DNA of 64,000 nucleotides. It comes from Pedobacter chitinilyticus (GTDB lineage: Bacteria; Bacteroidota; Bacteroidia; Sphingobacteriales; Sphingobacteriaceae). The notes under the pieces are model-generated. The model did no database searches, had not been told where the DNA came from, and was given only the letters and a program-made list of their open reading frames with translations. Shown piece after piece: positions 42,613 to 51,774 of the stretch (within the stretch, counting starts at the first letter, position 1; each line of letters opens with the position of its first letter). Location of the stretch: the NCBI RefSeq assembly GCF_003313385.1, contig NZ_QMHN01000004.1, forward strand, positions 64,531 through 128,530. Direction: 5' to 3'. The position numbers were made by a program, and so were the translations under genes.

Positions 42613-43257
42613 TTACTGCTTTATCCCGTAAGCTAAATCTCCAGCATCACCTAAGCCAGGTACGATGTAACTTTTGCTAGTCATTTCACTATCAATAGCG
42701 CCTAGCCATAAACTGGCTTTGGGCAAATTGGCTTTTACATGGGCTACACCTTCGGTACTGGCAATGGCCGCAACAATATGCAACTTTTCGATTTTGTAGG
42801 AGTTGATGAGCTCTTTTGCGCAAAGAACAATACTTAAGCCTGTAGCTAACATTGGGTCAACTAAAATGACGGTTTTGCCTTCCAAATCAGGCGCTGAGAT
42901 ATGTTCCATTTGAATCACGAAATCGCCATTTTTCTTCGTCTTACGATAAGCCGTAATAAAAGCCGATTCGGCTTGGTCAAAAACACTCAACATGCCTTGG
43001 TGCATTGGAATACCCGCCCGTAAAATAGTCGCTAAAACAGGGGCTTGGACCAATACTTGGCTTGTGGCAATGCCTAATGGTGTTTGCGTTTCTACTTCCT
43101 GATATTTTAGCGTTTTGCTTATTTCGTAGGCAAAGAAAGCTCCTAAACGCTCCATATTTTTACGGAAACGCATGGCGTCCTTTTGTATTTGCTCGTCTCT
43201 TAACTCGGCAATAAAGGTGTTGGCAATGCAATTGTTTTTGCTTAGGTCGTATATCAT
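42613..43257 (-). CDS. upp: Uracil phosphoribosyltransferase
   Basis: A 214-residue salvage enzyme that makes UMP from uracil and PRPP. The PRPP loop is ILVDPMLATGLSIVLCAKELI (about residues 129-149), and the uracil-binding C-terminal region has GLGDAGDLAYGIK. The N-terminal dimer part includes LRAGIPMHQGMLSVF. Length is normal. It lies 32 bases downstream of the deacetylase-like gene on the same strand. Confidence 0.95.
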   Translation of the reverse strand: MIYDLSKNNCIANTFIAELRDEQIQKDAMRFRKNMERLGAFFAYEISKTLKYQEVETQTPLGIATSQVLVQAPVLATILRAGIPMHQGMLSVFDQAESAFITAYRKTKKNGDFVIQMEHISAPDLEGKTVILVDPMLATGLSIVLCAKELINSYKIEKLHIVAAIASTEGVAHVKANLPKASLWLGAIDSEMTSKSYIVPGLGDAGDLAYGIKQ

Positions 43258-43289
43258 GTTATAAATATAACCAAATACGCTCTAAATTG

Positions 43290-44603
43290 TTACGGGTTTT
43301 TGGAGAATGCAAGCATTTTTTCGTACACCTGTTTCCAGTCTTTCCAGTGGCCCGTTTCCGAAAGGCTTTCGTTGTGCCACAAACTATAAAAGGTGCCATC
43401 TACAATCTTTACGCTTTCCATTAAATCGTGGATAAGCATTACCGCTTGGGTTGGATTTAGCTTGAGGTATTTACGTAAGGTACTGTCCATTACCGCAAAC
43501 GGATGAATTTTAAGGTGGGATTGCTTATCGAGCTGTAAATCATACCAAAAAAAAGGAGTACATGTCCCAGCTCTAAAACCCACTTGCGAGGCATATCCCA
43601 TGGTGTAGTCGTGATTAATGCCTACTTTGATAAGTTGTAAATACGTTTTTGGCAAATGTAGTTTAAGGTAATGCTGTCTCGAGCTATCTACGCTTTTATG
43701 TAGTACTGATTCTAATAATTCCTTTTCTTCTCTCAACTTAATTACATGACTATTGGAAGCATAGGAAGGATGAAGGCCGACTTTAGCTTCTTTGACCGTA
43801 TTTTCAATCAGCTGTTGTAACAATTCGTCGTTGGGATGAATGTTCACATCATGTGTTCGATGCCCTTTGTAGGAGAGGAGGAAGAAGAAAATGGCATTCA
43901 AACCATGTTTTTGGTGTATTTGATGTAGAAACTGGTAGGTGTCAAACGGGTCCTTTCGTTTGCCCAAACCCGTACGGATAATGTTGCTGAACTTTTCCGT
44001 ATCGCCTTTGGTCAAGGCTCTTACCAAACGGGCAGCATTTTTAATGATTCCGCTCGATTTGAAATGGTAAGCTCGGTCAATATCGATAGTAGGGATAAAT
44101 TCAAATTTTCTGCTTCCAAAATGTAAATCCGAAAGCTTGTTGATGAGCAGGTTTTTTAGGATAATTCCCCATTGGTCAATTACTGGGACTTTTAGAAGAC
44201 CCAATTGAAATTGTAAACTCAATTTGGCGGGAAATCTCAAATGCTCGTCGGGCTCAAAAGGAAGATATTCTTCGTACCTGCTCAAAAAATAGAATGATGC
44301 CGCAAAAATATCAAAAGGCAAAGCACTTCCTTTTACGGCAAAGGGCACCCGTTCATTTCCAAAATCAGTAATGTCGATCGTTAAGGGTTGGATGTTGTTT
44401 TTGGAAAGTAGGCCATCTGCTTTAAAAAAAAGTTCACCTGCCAAAGGAACTTCCGCATAAGTAAATTTCGGGCCATTGTAATCCACAAATTGTTGGGCTA
44501 CGCTGGTGAAATCGAAGTCGCAACGCAAAACCTCTCTGAAAATAAAATTAAAGATGTATTTGGTACGTGGAGTAACCTGTGGAGAGAAAACGAGCAGTTG
44601 CAT
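43290..44603 (-). CDS. Polysaccharide deacetylase-like protein with N-terminal DUF7033-type domain
   Basis: A 437-residue protein. The N-terminal half (about 1-150) fits a domain found beside deacetylases in Bacteroidota. The second half resembles the NodB fold: IPTIDIDRAYHFK carries the acidic start of the barrel (TIDID), FFFLLSYKGHRTHD and KVGLHPSYAS supply histidines, and GFRAGTCTPFFWYDL matches the RxG motif region. This suggests action on surface polysaccharide. It has no signal peptide. The downstream neighbour is upp. Confidence 0.78.
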   Translation of the reverse strand: MQLLVFSPQVTPRTKYIFNFIFREVLRCDFDFTSVAQQFVDYNGPKFTYAEVPLAGELFFKADGLLSKNNIQPLTIDITDFGNERVPFAVKGSALPFDIFAASFYFLSRYEEYLPFEPDEHLRFPAKLSLQFQLGLLKVPVIDQWGIILKNLLINKLSDLHFGSRKFEFIPTIDIDRAYHFKSSGIIKNAARLVRALTKGDTEKFSNIIRTGLGKRKDPFDTYQFLHQIHQKHGLNAIFFFLLSYKGHRTHDVNIHPNDELLQQLIENTVKEAKVGLHPSYASNSHVIKLREEKELLESVLHKSVDSSRQHYLKLHLPKTYLQLIKVGINHDYTMGYASQVGFRAGTCTPFFWYDLQLDKQSHLKIHPFAVMDSTLRKYLKLNPTQAVMLIHDLMESVKIVDGTFYSLWHNESLSETGHWKDWKQVYEKMLAFSKNP

Positions 44604-44683
44604 ATTTACTAAGATAGTGAATATGCATTTTTAAACAGAAAATTTAAGATGTTTTTTGTTTAGGGCACTGTTGATGTGCTGTT

Positions 44684-44722
44684 GAGCTTGTCGAAACATT
44701 GATAGAGGCCTTCGACAAGCTC
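44684..44722. repeat. Perfect 12-bp inverted repeat after the regulator gene
   Basis: GAGCTTGTCGAA (44684-44695) and TTCGACAAGCTC (44711-44722) are perfect inverse copies with a 15-base loop. The sequence has the look of an interspersed repeat. It lies 36 bases downstream of the regulator stop and could help end its transcript, though no T run follows. Confidence 0.75.
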
Positions 44723-44757
44723 AGGCTGACAGGTGATGGTTTTGGACCGACAGGTAA

Positions 44758-47631
44758 CTAAAAAGCATTGAAAAACTCAAACAAGTTCACATTCCCATTA
44801 ATGTTCAGCTTTTTCCTTAGTCGATATCGCCCAATTTCCACACCACGTGGCGAAATCTTCATCAATTTGGCAATTTCCTTAGTAGAAAGATTCATTTTAA
44901 GGTAAGCAGAAAGTCGTAATTCGTTGCTGCTAATAGAGGGATAGGCATCTTTCAGATGCTTCAAGAAATCGACGTGTACTTTATCAAAATGAACGGTAAA
45001 CTGTTCCCAACTTTCGTCTGATTTTTCTTCGGCATTAAGTAACCTGATGATTTTGTTAAAATCGGCAGCCTGCTCATCATCTTTAAGCTCTTTTTTTAGC
45101 TTGAAAAGCTCTGTTTTAATCTTCGACATGAGGTCTGCCTTTTGCACTAAGTGCATGGTGTTGGAAGCAAGTTCTGAGTTTTTGGTTTCTATTTCCAGCT
45201 CGAGTTTCTCATTTTTTAGTTTGATGATTTCCTTATCCGACTTGTCCATTTCCAATTGGTGCATGTATTTCACATGTTCCTGTTCCCTTTGAAAGGCAAT
45301 ACGCTGGTTGGTGATTTTACGTTGCTGCCTTTTGTAAACAAGGTAGATGATCCCGAAGAAAATCAAGACGTACACCACGTAGGCGACAATGCTTTGGTAC
45401 CACGGTGGTAAAATGGTAAACTCATAGGTAGCCGCAAGCGATTCGTTGCCCAAATTGTCCTGCGTTTTAACCATAAAAGTATAGTTGCCAGCGGGAAGGT
45501 TGGTATAATCCTTTTCGGTTTTTTTATCTAATGCCGACCAATTATCATCAAAGCCTTTTAGGTAGCAAGTGTAAAAGGTGTTTGCCTTGTTTTTAGTAAA
45601 GGTAGAAGAATATTCGAAATGGAAGGAATTTAGGCTATGTTTAATACGGTGTTTGACGGTTTGGCTGGCATTTGCATTTACATCGCCAAAGTAGCCGCCA
45701 AACAATAAACTATCGGTTTTTCCCGAGGCTTTAACCAAGCTAATGCGTACTTGTTGTTTGCCATATCTGCCCAAATATTTCTCAAAATTAAGATGGTAGA
45801 AACCTTTTTGGGCACCAATAATAATGTTGTTCTTGTCGACACAATTGATATGCTCAAAGCCACCAAGGGTTTTGCCATTCAATTCGGGAATGTAGAGCAA
45901 TCTGTAGTTTTTTCCATCAAACTGTGCCACCCCAAGTTTTTTTTCTTCAATGAACCAAATGTTGCCTTGAGCATCTTCTTTAAGATAACGCACATATCGT
46001 TCGCCAAAAATAGGCGTAAAAAAATTCGAGACTTCAAATCGGTCTGTTTCGGGATTGTACTCATAAACGCCTTTTTCCGTACCCACGGCAATACGATTTT
46101 TAACACGGTAGATGTGGTTGTTAAAGGTAGAAGGCAGTCCTTTTTTGTTGGTATAAAGCGATACGCTGGTGGTTTTTAATCCCGATAGGGTAATTTTATA
46201 AACACCTTTGTAAGGATGTGATACCCAAATTTTGTTCCCATCTGGAATGACAAAACGGGCAGATTCACTGAAATTTGCAATATTGCCTACTACTTTGAAC
46301 TGACTACTCTGATAGTTGAATATTGAGATTCCGTTATAGTTGCCAGAAAGGATCCAACTATTGGAAGGGTCGGCGGTAGGGAAGTCAACAAAATTCCAAT
46401 AGCCTCTTCCCGTAGCAATTGGCACCGCTTGATTGTTCACCGCTTCAAAAGCACCCTCGTGTCTGCCCAAAAGTAATTTGTTATTGAGCACGTTCATGCC
46501 CCAAGCTTGGCCTCCCGCATTGGCTACAGGTGTAAAATTAGCTTGTGCCAAACTAATGTCGCCGCGATGTGCTAACGGAAGCTTATAAATGCCGTTGGAT
46601 AGGCCTACGTATAAATTGTTTTGGTAAATGATGGAAGTGTGTCCACCTGCGTTATCAAAAATCGGTGGGTTAATGTGTTTTAGCGCGTTTCCACTGGCAA
46701 TAAAACTAATACCATCGGCTAGACCTAACCAGATGTTATTGTTGTTGTCCTTAAATAAACTTAATACCGAATTGTTTTGAAGTCCAGCGTTTTTAGACAA
46801 ATGGTACAGCTCTTTGCCATTTTCCTCCATGAGGAAAAAGCCATTATTTAAGGTGGCAAGGCCAAGGGTGCTTTCATTGACATTGCAGGTATTGGTGATA
46901 TTAGGAATATGCGCAGCTTCTTTAATCGGTGTCATTTGACCACCGTTAATGACTTGTAAACCGTGCGATAGAGAGCTTACCAGTATGCCGCCATTTCCAT
47001 AAGGACACATTGAACTAATGGTAAAATAAGGAGAGATAGGTTCTTTAAGTAGTGGTAACCAATTGTTACCGACTAATTTCAGGAGTCCTTTTGTTTTATC
47101 GTGCGCAATAATTTCGTTGTTGGCCATTCCTAGGTACAGCCATTTGGAATTGGTGCCAAAAACAGTAATCTCATTATTATACCATCTGAAAATGGCGTTT
47201 TCGGTTCTAAAAAATACTGCTTTGCCAGCATACTGTATGTTCCAGATATCGGCAAAAGAGCTATAGCTTTTAGGGATTTTGGGTTTTAAACTGTTGAAAG
47301 TGAGCTTTCCGTTCTCGTCTGGAGCAAAATACCCAAAGTCGCCCTGGCCACCTGCGTATATCTTATGATCGGCAGCGATCTTAATTGACCTTACAATGGT
47401 TTTGTTCGGAAGAGGATAGATTTTCCAACGGCTACCGTCAAAAGTGAGCAGTCCTTCATCGTTGGCAAAATAGAGCACGCCATTTTTGTCTTGTTGAATA
47501 TCCCAGTTGTGAGTCCCCCCTCCATAAGTAGTATTGTCATAGTTGACAATGTCGGGCATGCCAATTGGGTTTTGAGCAAAACTCAATAAGCAGCTAAACA
47601 AAAATAGAATAAGTGATATTTGGCGTTTCAT
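44758..47631 (-). CDS. Triple-tyrosine sensor regulator with LuxR-type DNA-binding domain
   Basis: A 957-residue membrane regulator from the ATG at 47631 with signal peptide ending SFAQ (an upstream start at 47652 adds seven residues). A periplasmic sensor with two-component-regulator propeller repeats fills about residues 20-640 (GVLYFANDEGLLTFDGSRW, NNIWLGLADGISFI). A Y_Y_Y domain follows (about 665-755). One helix (SIVAYVVYVLIFFGIIYLVY), a long coiled coil and a C-terminal helix-turn-helix (STKEIAKLMKISPRGVEIGR) complete it. There is no histidine kinase or receiver, so it is a one-component regulator. It is divergent from the SusCD locus and should control it. Confidence 0.93.
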   Translation of the reverse strand: MKRQISLILFLFSCLLSFAQNPIGMPDIVNYDNTTYGGGTHNWDIQQDKNGVLYFANDEGLLTFDGSRWKIYPLPNKTIVRSIKIAADHKIYAGGQGDFGYFAPDENGKLTFNSLKPKIPKSYSSFADIWNIQYAGKAVFFRTENAIFRWYNNEITVFGTNSKWLYLGMANNEIIAHDKTKGLLKLVGNNWLPLLKEPISPYFTISSMCPYGNGGILVSSLSHGLQVINGGQMTPIKEAAHIPNITNTCNVNESTLGLATLNNGFFLMEENGKELYHLSKNAGLQNNSVLSLFKDNNNNIWLGLADGISFIASGNALKHINPPIFDNAGGHTSIIYQNNLYVGLSNGIYKLPLAHRGDISLAQANFTPVANAGGQAWGMNVLNNKLLLGRHEGAFEAVNNQAVPIATGRGYWNFVDFPTADPSNSWILSGNYNGISIFNYQSSQFKVVGNIANFSESARFVIPDGNKIWVSHPYKGVYKITLSGLKTTSVSLYTNKKGLPSTFNNHIYRVKNRIAVGTEKGVYEYNPETDRFEVSNFFTPIFGERYVRYLKEDAQGNIWFIEEKKLGVAQFDGKNYRLLYIPELNGKTLGGFEHINCVDKNNIIIGAQKGFYHLNFEKYLGRYGKQQVRISLVKASGKTDSLLFGGYFGDVNANASQTVKHRIKHSLNSFHFEYSSTFTKNKANTFYTCYLKGFDDNWSALDKKTEKDYTNLPAGNYTFMVKTQDNLGNESLAATYEFTILPPWYQSIVAYVVYVLIFFGIIYLVYKRQQRKITNQRIAFQREQEHVKYMHQLEMDKSDKEIIKLKNEKLELEIETKNSELASNTMHLVQKADLMSKIKTELFKLKKELKDDEQAADFNKIIRLLNAEEKSDESWEQFTVHFDKVHVDFLKHLKDAYPSISSNELRLSAYLKMNLSTKEIAKLMKISPRGVEIGRYRLRKKLNINGNVNLFEFFNAF

Positions 47632-47710
47632 TAACAAAATAAAAGTAGACAAAATCTGTGTTTCTTCAAATGATGTAGGTGAAATCCTTTATATTGGTGC
47701 TTTTTAAGCG

Positions 47711-47730
47711 GTTTTGATGTAGTTTTGATG
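47711..47730. promoter_or_regulatory. Candidate operator: direct repeat with 11-bp period
   Basis: GTTTTGATG occurs at 47711-47719 and 47722-47730, two identical 9-base units one helical turn apart. It sits in the intergenic region between the regulator and the glycan locus, 10 bases upstream of the -33 element. The geometry suits a dimeric activator such as the divergent LuxR-type regulator. Confidence 0.6.
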
Positions 47731-47740
47731 GGGTTGTAAA

Positions 47741-47773
47741 TTTGGAGCTTGGTAGCCATCGGTAATACATTTG
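47741..47773 (+). promoter_or_regulatory. Promoter of the polysaccharide utilisation locus
   Basis: TTTG at 47741-47744 and TACATTTG at 47766-47773 fit the -33 and -7 elements with a 21-base spacer. Transcription should begin near 47780, about 30 bases before the ATG at 47810. Confidence 0.65.
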
Positions 47774-47809
47774 TGTTAATTAACCCGATAACCAAATAAT
47801 AAAAATCGT

Positions 47810-48643
47810 ATGAACTACAAGTCGTTTGTAAGGCATCATTGTCTTTTGTTGTTGGCTTGTCTTACACTTTTAAGCTATGGCTGTAAAGATGAAGACTATG
47901 CCGATAAATTAGGAACTCCTGCTAAAGCATCTTTTAAGGTGACCAAAGTACAGGGCAAAGTAAATACCTATCTATTAGAAAGCACTTCTCAAAATGCTTA
48001 CCGTTACCAATGGGATTTTGGCTTGAACGAAGGGCCTAAACCTGCGGGTGCTTCTACCGAAGCTTATTTCATTTCTAAAGGAACCTACAATGTAAAGCTT
48101 TATGCTTACGGTGAAGGGGGCTATGACATCGCTACACAGCCAGTGGTGGTAGACCAAGATGATTTTACGCCAACCTTGAACAATCCTATTTTCCAACAGT
48201 TGGTAGCACATGCTTGGAAGCTAGACCCAGCATCAACGGCGCCTATTACCGTAGGTACTGAGAACAACCCAGCAGAATATTTTGGTGGCGGCGCTTTGGC
48301 CAATTGTCAGGTTGATGATGATTACACTTTCAGCTTTGCTAATAACGCGTTTAAGTTAAGTTACAAAGCCAACGGACAAACCTTTAATGCGGGAAATATT
48401 GCTCCAAACTACAGTTGTGCGGCAGATAGATCTTATGATTCTGCTTTTACTTTTAGCACAACGGTTCAAGGTGCAGGGATTGCTACCATCACCATTCCAG
48501 GTAATGTGCCAGATAGATTTATTGGTGTAACCGATGTTGCTTCTAATAATTATCGTATCATTTCTATTTCAGCTACTGAAATGGTATTGCGTTCTGGAAA
48601 ATCAAATGAAACAGTGCACCAAATGCGTTTCGTGAAAAAATAG
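47810..48643 (+). CDS. PKD-domain surface lipoprotein, putative glycan-binding
   Basis: A 277-residue lipoprotein. The signal peptide ends in the lipobox LSYGC, with the acidic KDEDYAD directly after it, the kind of lipoprotein export signal used for the cell surface in Bacteroidota. A PKD-like domain covers about residues 38-115 (YRYQWDFGLNEG, GTYNVKLYAYGEGGYDIA). The remaining 150 residues form an uncharacterised beta-rich domain. Placed first in the locus, 44 bases before SusC, it probably binds the target glucan at the surface. This role is inferred. Confidence 0.8.
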   Translation: MNYKSFVRHHCLLLLACLTLLSYGCKDEDYADKLGTPAKASFKVTKVQGKVNTYLLESTSQNAYRYQWDFGLNEGPKPAGASTEAYFISKGTYNVKLYAYGEGGYDIATQPVVVDQDDFTPTLNNPIFQQLVAHAWKLDPASTAPITVGTENNPAEYFGGGALANCQVDDDYTFSFANNAFKLSYKANGQTFNAGNIAPNYSCAADRSYDSAFTFSTTVQGAGIATITIPGNVPDRFIGVTDVASNNYRIISISATEMVLRSGKSNETVHQMRFVKK

Positions 48644-48687
48644 TGCGCCGTTAACGGTATTGTGAAATTAAAAGACCAAATATAAAT

Positions 48688-51600
48688 ATGAAAAAAATTC
48701 GACTATTAATCGTATTGCTAATTTGTTCGTTTGCGCTGCAGAGCGCATTCGCACAGAACTTTACTGTTTCTGGTGTGGTGAAGGACAGATTGGGCAAAGA
48801 AGTTCCAGGAGTTTCGGTAATCATTAAGGGCACCACTAACGGAGTTTCTACGACGGCAGATGGTAAGTATTCCATTACTGTCCCTAAAGCTGGTACTACC
48901 TTGGTATTTTCTTTTATTGGAATGACCACTCAAGAGTTCTTAATCACCAAGTCAGAAACCATTAATGTGGTGCTAGACGAGAGTGCCAACTCACTTAACG
49001 ATGTGGTGATTGTGGGTTTTGGTACTCAAAAGAGAAGTAATGTAACGGGTTCCGTATCTACTGTAAACAATAAACAATTGGTTCAAACACCAGTTGGAGA
49101 TTTGAGTAATGCGCTTGCAGGTCGTACGCCTGGGGTAATTACCAAACAACCTTCTGGTGAGCCAGGAGCTGATGGTACCCAAATCTACATCAGAGGTAAC
49201 TCTACTTTTGGTGGTGGTAGCATGGAACCATTATTTGTCATTGATGGTGTGGTGCGTTCTGGCCGTGATTTCGGTCAGATGGACCCGAATGAAATCGAAA
49301 GCGTAAGTATTTTAAAAGATGCTTCTTCGGCCGCAATTTTTGGGGTAAAAGGAGCTAACGGTGTTGTTTTGGTCACTACAAAACGTGGAAAGGCTGGACA
49401 AATTACCACCAATTATTCATTCAACTACGGCTTTTCTAAAGTAACCAGACTGCCTGATGCTTTAGGCTCTTATGAGTATGCCGTGTTATACAATGAAGCG
49501 AAATTAAACGACAATCCAAACGCAACGCCAGAGTTTTCATTGGAGCGTTTGGAAGCTTTTAAAAATGGAACTGATCCAGACGCAAATCCTAATACCGATT
49601 GGATGGATTTAGTACTTGGAGGTACTGCACCAAGAATGCAGCACAACCTATCATTAGCAGGTGGTAGCGAAAAAATCAAATACTTCACCTCTTTCGGTTA
49701 TTTAAACGAAGACGGTTTGTACAGTTCTTTAAATTATAAGAGATATAACGTAAGAAGCAACGTGGATATCCAAGCTACTTCTACTACAAAAATCTCTATT
49801 GATTTATCAGGCAGGTTAGAGAACAAACAATCTCCGCCAGCAAGTATCGATAACATTTTTGAGCACACCATGCGTAACCCGCCAGTGCAACCTGCTAGAT
49901 TTTCTAACGGTTTGTTAGCGGCGCCAGGTGTATATCCAAATCCACTGGCATTGATTAGTGAAGAAAGCGGCTACAACAGAAATTCTGCGAGTTATTTCAT
50001 GAGTAATTTTCAAGTGGTACAACAAATACCAGGTGTAGAAGGACTTTCTATTAAGGGAGTTTTAGCTTTCGATAGAAACTTCAACCAAAATAAAATTTGG
50101 AATCAGTGGGTGCCACTTTATGTGAGAAATAATGATGGAACTTACACCGTGAACTCTCAATCAAAATCATCGCTTTCTAAAGGATACGGTGAAGGACAAA
50201 GCACTGAATTGCAAGGTCACATTAACTACGACAGAAGGTTTGGTAAACACGGTATCTCTGCATTGGCTTTGGTATTACAAAAACAAAATCAAGGCACAGG
50301 AATTTATGGCGCTAGAAATTCTTACGAAAGTTCCGCTTTACAGATTTTAAATTTCGGTCCAGCTTTAAATGAGGTATTGAGCGATGGCGAAGATAAAACA
50401 GCTTTGCGTAGTGCTGCAGTTCGTGTCAACTATGACTACGATGGTAAATACCTTTTCCAAGCGAGTTTAAGAAGAGATGAGTCAGAGAACTTTGCGCCAA
50501 AAGAAAGAACAGGCTATTTCCCTGCATTTTCTGCGGGTTGGTTAATCACCAGAGAAAATTTCATGCAAAATGTAAAGTTTATCGATTTCTTAAAACTGAA
50601 AGCTTCTTACGGTACTTTGGGTAGCGACCGTATTCCAAGCCGTTTTGGTTACTACAACCGTTATAACCTAGTGCCTAACGTGTACCCATTTGGTGGTAAT
50701 TTTGTAACAGGTTTAACCCCTGGAGCTATTGCCAACGAAAATTTAACTTGGGAAACTTCTGTTAAAATGGATGCTGGTATTGAAGCTAAATTCTTTAAAA
50801 GCCAACTAAGTGTTGATTTCACTGTTTTTAAAGAAAGAAGAAAAGACATTTTAGCGACAAGGTCATTATCTGTTCCATTGAGTTTTGGAGCTGCTTTGCC
50901 TGCTGAAAACTTCGGTATTGTTGACAATAAAGGTTTTGAGTTAGTGTTAAACCATACCAAACAGTTAACTAATGATTTGTCGTACTTCATTGGAGGTAAC
51001 TTCACTTACGCAAAAAACAAAATTGTAGAAGCGGCAGAAGCTTCTAATATTCCTGAATATAGACGTATTACAGGAAGACCAAACGGTGGGATTTATGGTT
51101 ACAAAGCAGTAGGCATTTTTAAAGATGCAGCAGATTACGCAGCTTCACCAAAACATACGGCATATTTAAGTTCTACAGGCCCTGGTGATATCAAATATCA
51201 AGATATTAACGGTGATGGAGTAATCAATGATGACGACATCACTTATTTAGGCAACGGCTCATTACCACAAATTCTTTATGGTATTAATGGCGGGGTGAAT
51301 TTCAAAGGTTTTGAATTGAACTTCTTGTTCCAGGGAGCGGCCCAATCTCAACAATTGTACACACAAAATGCGGCATGGGCTTTCCACAATGGAGGTCGTG
51401 TAAATGCGGAATGGTTAGACAGATGGACTCCAGCTCGTCCTGATGCACCACTTCCTCGCTTAACCTTAAACACCAACGGTAACAACTATTTGGTAAGCAG
51501 TTTTTGGGTGCAAAACTCTAGCTACATCAGGTTGAAAAATGTGGAGTTTGCTTATACCCTTAAAAACAAATTGTTGTCTAAAATTGGGGCCAATAGCCTG

Positions 51601-51735
51601 AGAGTTTATGCTCAAGGACAGAACTTGTTCACCATTACCGATTTGATTAACCTCGATCCAGAGAATACAAACGGTATCGGTAGATATTATCCTCAACAAA
51701 AGACTTACACTTTTGGGGTTAACATACAGTTCTAA
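48688..51735 (+). CDS. SusC/RagA-family TonB-dependent transporter
   Basis: A 1015-residue outer-membrane transporter. The signal peptide ends at SAFAQ. A carboxypeptidase-D-like regulatory domain spans about residues 25-105 (FTVSGVVKDRLGKEVPGVSVI), then the TonB-box region and plug (VVIVGFGTQKRSNVTGSVS), then the 22-strand barrel ending in the typical TYTFGVNIQF. It imports oligosaccharides released outside the cell. It is followed by SusD after 15 to 39 bases, depending on the SusD start. Confidence 0.96.
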   Translation: MKKIRLLIVLLICSFALQSAFAQNFTVSGVVKDRLGKEVPGVSVIIKGTTNGVSTTADGKYSITVPKAGTTLVFSFIGMTTQEFLITKSETINVVLDESANSLNDVVIVGFGTQKRSNVTGSVSTVNNKQLVQTPVGDLSNALAGRTPGVITKQPSGEPGADGTQIYIRGNSTFGGGSMEPLFVIDGVVRSGRDFGQMDPNEIESVSILKDASSAAIFGVKGANGVVLVTTKRGKAGQITTNYSFNYGFSKVTRLPDALGSYEYAVLYNEAKLNDNPNATPEFSLERLEAFKNGTDPDANPNTDWMDLVLGGTAPRMQHNLSLAGGSEKIKYFTSFGYLNEDGLYSSLNYKRYNVRSNVDIQATSTTKISIDLSGRLENKQSPPASIDNIFEHTMRNPPVQPARFSNGLLAAPGVYPNPLALISEESGYNRNSASYFMSNFQVVQQIPGVEGLSIKGVLAFDRNFNQNKIWNQWVPLYVRNNDGTYTVNSQSKSSLSKGYGEGQSTELQGHINYDRRFGKHGISALALVLQKQNQGTGIYGARNSYESSALQILNFGPALNEVLSDGEDKTALRSAAVRVNYDYDGKYLFQASLRRDESENFAPKERTGYFPAFSAGWLITRENFMQNVKFIDFLKLKASYGTLGSDRIPSRFGYYNRYNLVPNVYPFGGNFVTGLTPGAIANENLTWETSVKMDAGIEAKFFKSQLSVDFTVFKERRKDILATRSLSVPLSFGAALPAENFGIVDNKGFELVLNHTKQLTNDLSYFIGGNFTYAKNKIVEAAEASNIPEYRRITGRPNGGIYGYKAVGIFKDAADYAASPKHTAYLSSTGPGDIKYQDINGDGVINDDDITYLGNGSLPQILYGINGGVNFKGFELNFLFQGAAQSQQLYTQNAAWAFHNGGRVNAEWLDRWTPARPDAPLPRLTLNTNGNNYLVSSFWVQNSSYIRLKNVEFAYTLKNKLLSKIGANSLRVYAQGQNLFTITDLINLDPENTNGIGRYYPQQKTYTFGVNIQF

Positions 51736-51774
51736 TTACCAATCGTCGATATGATTACTATTAAAAGAAAAGAA

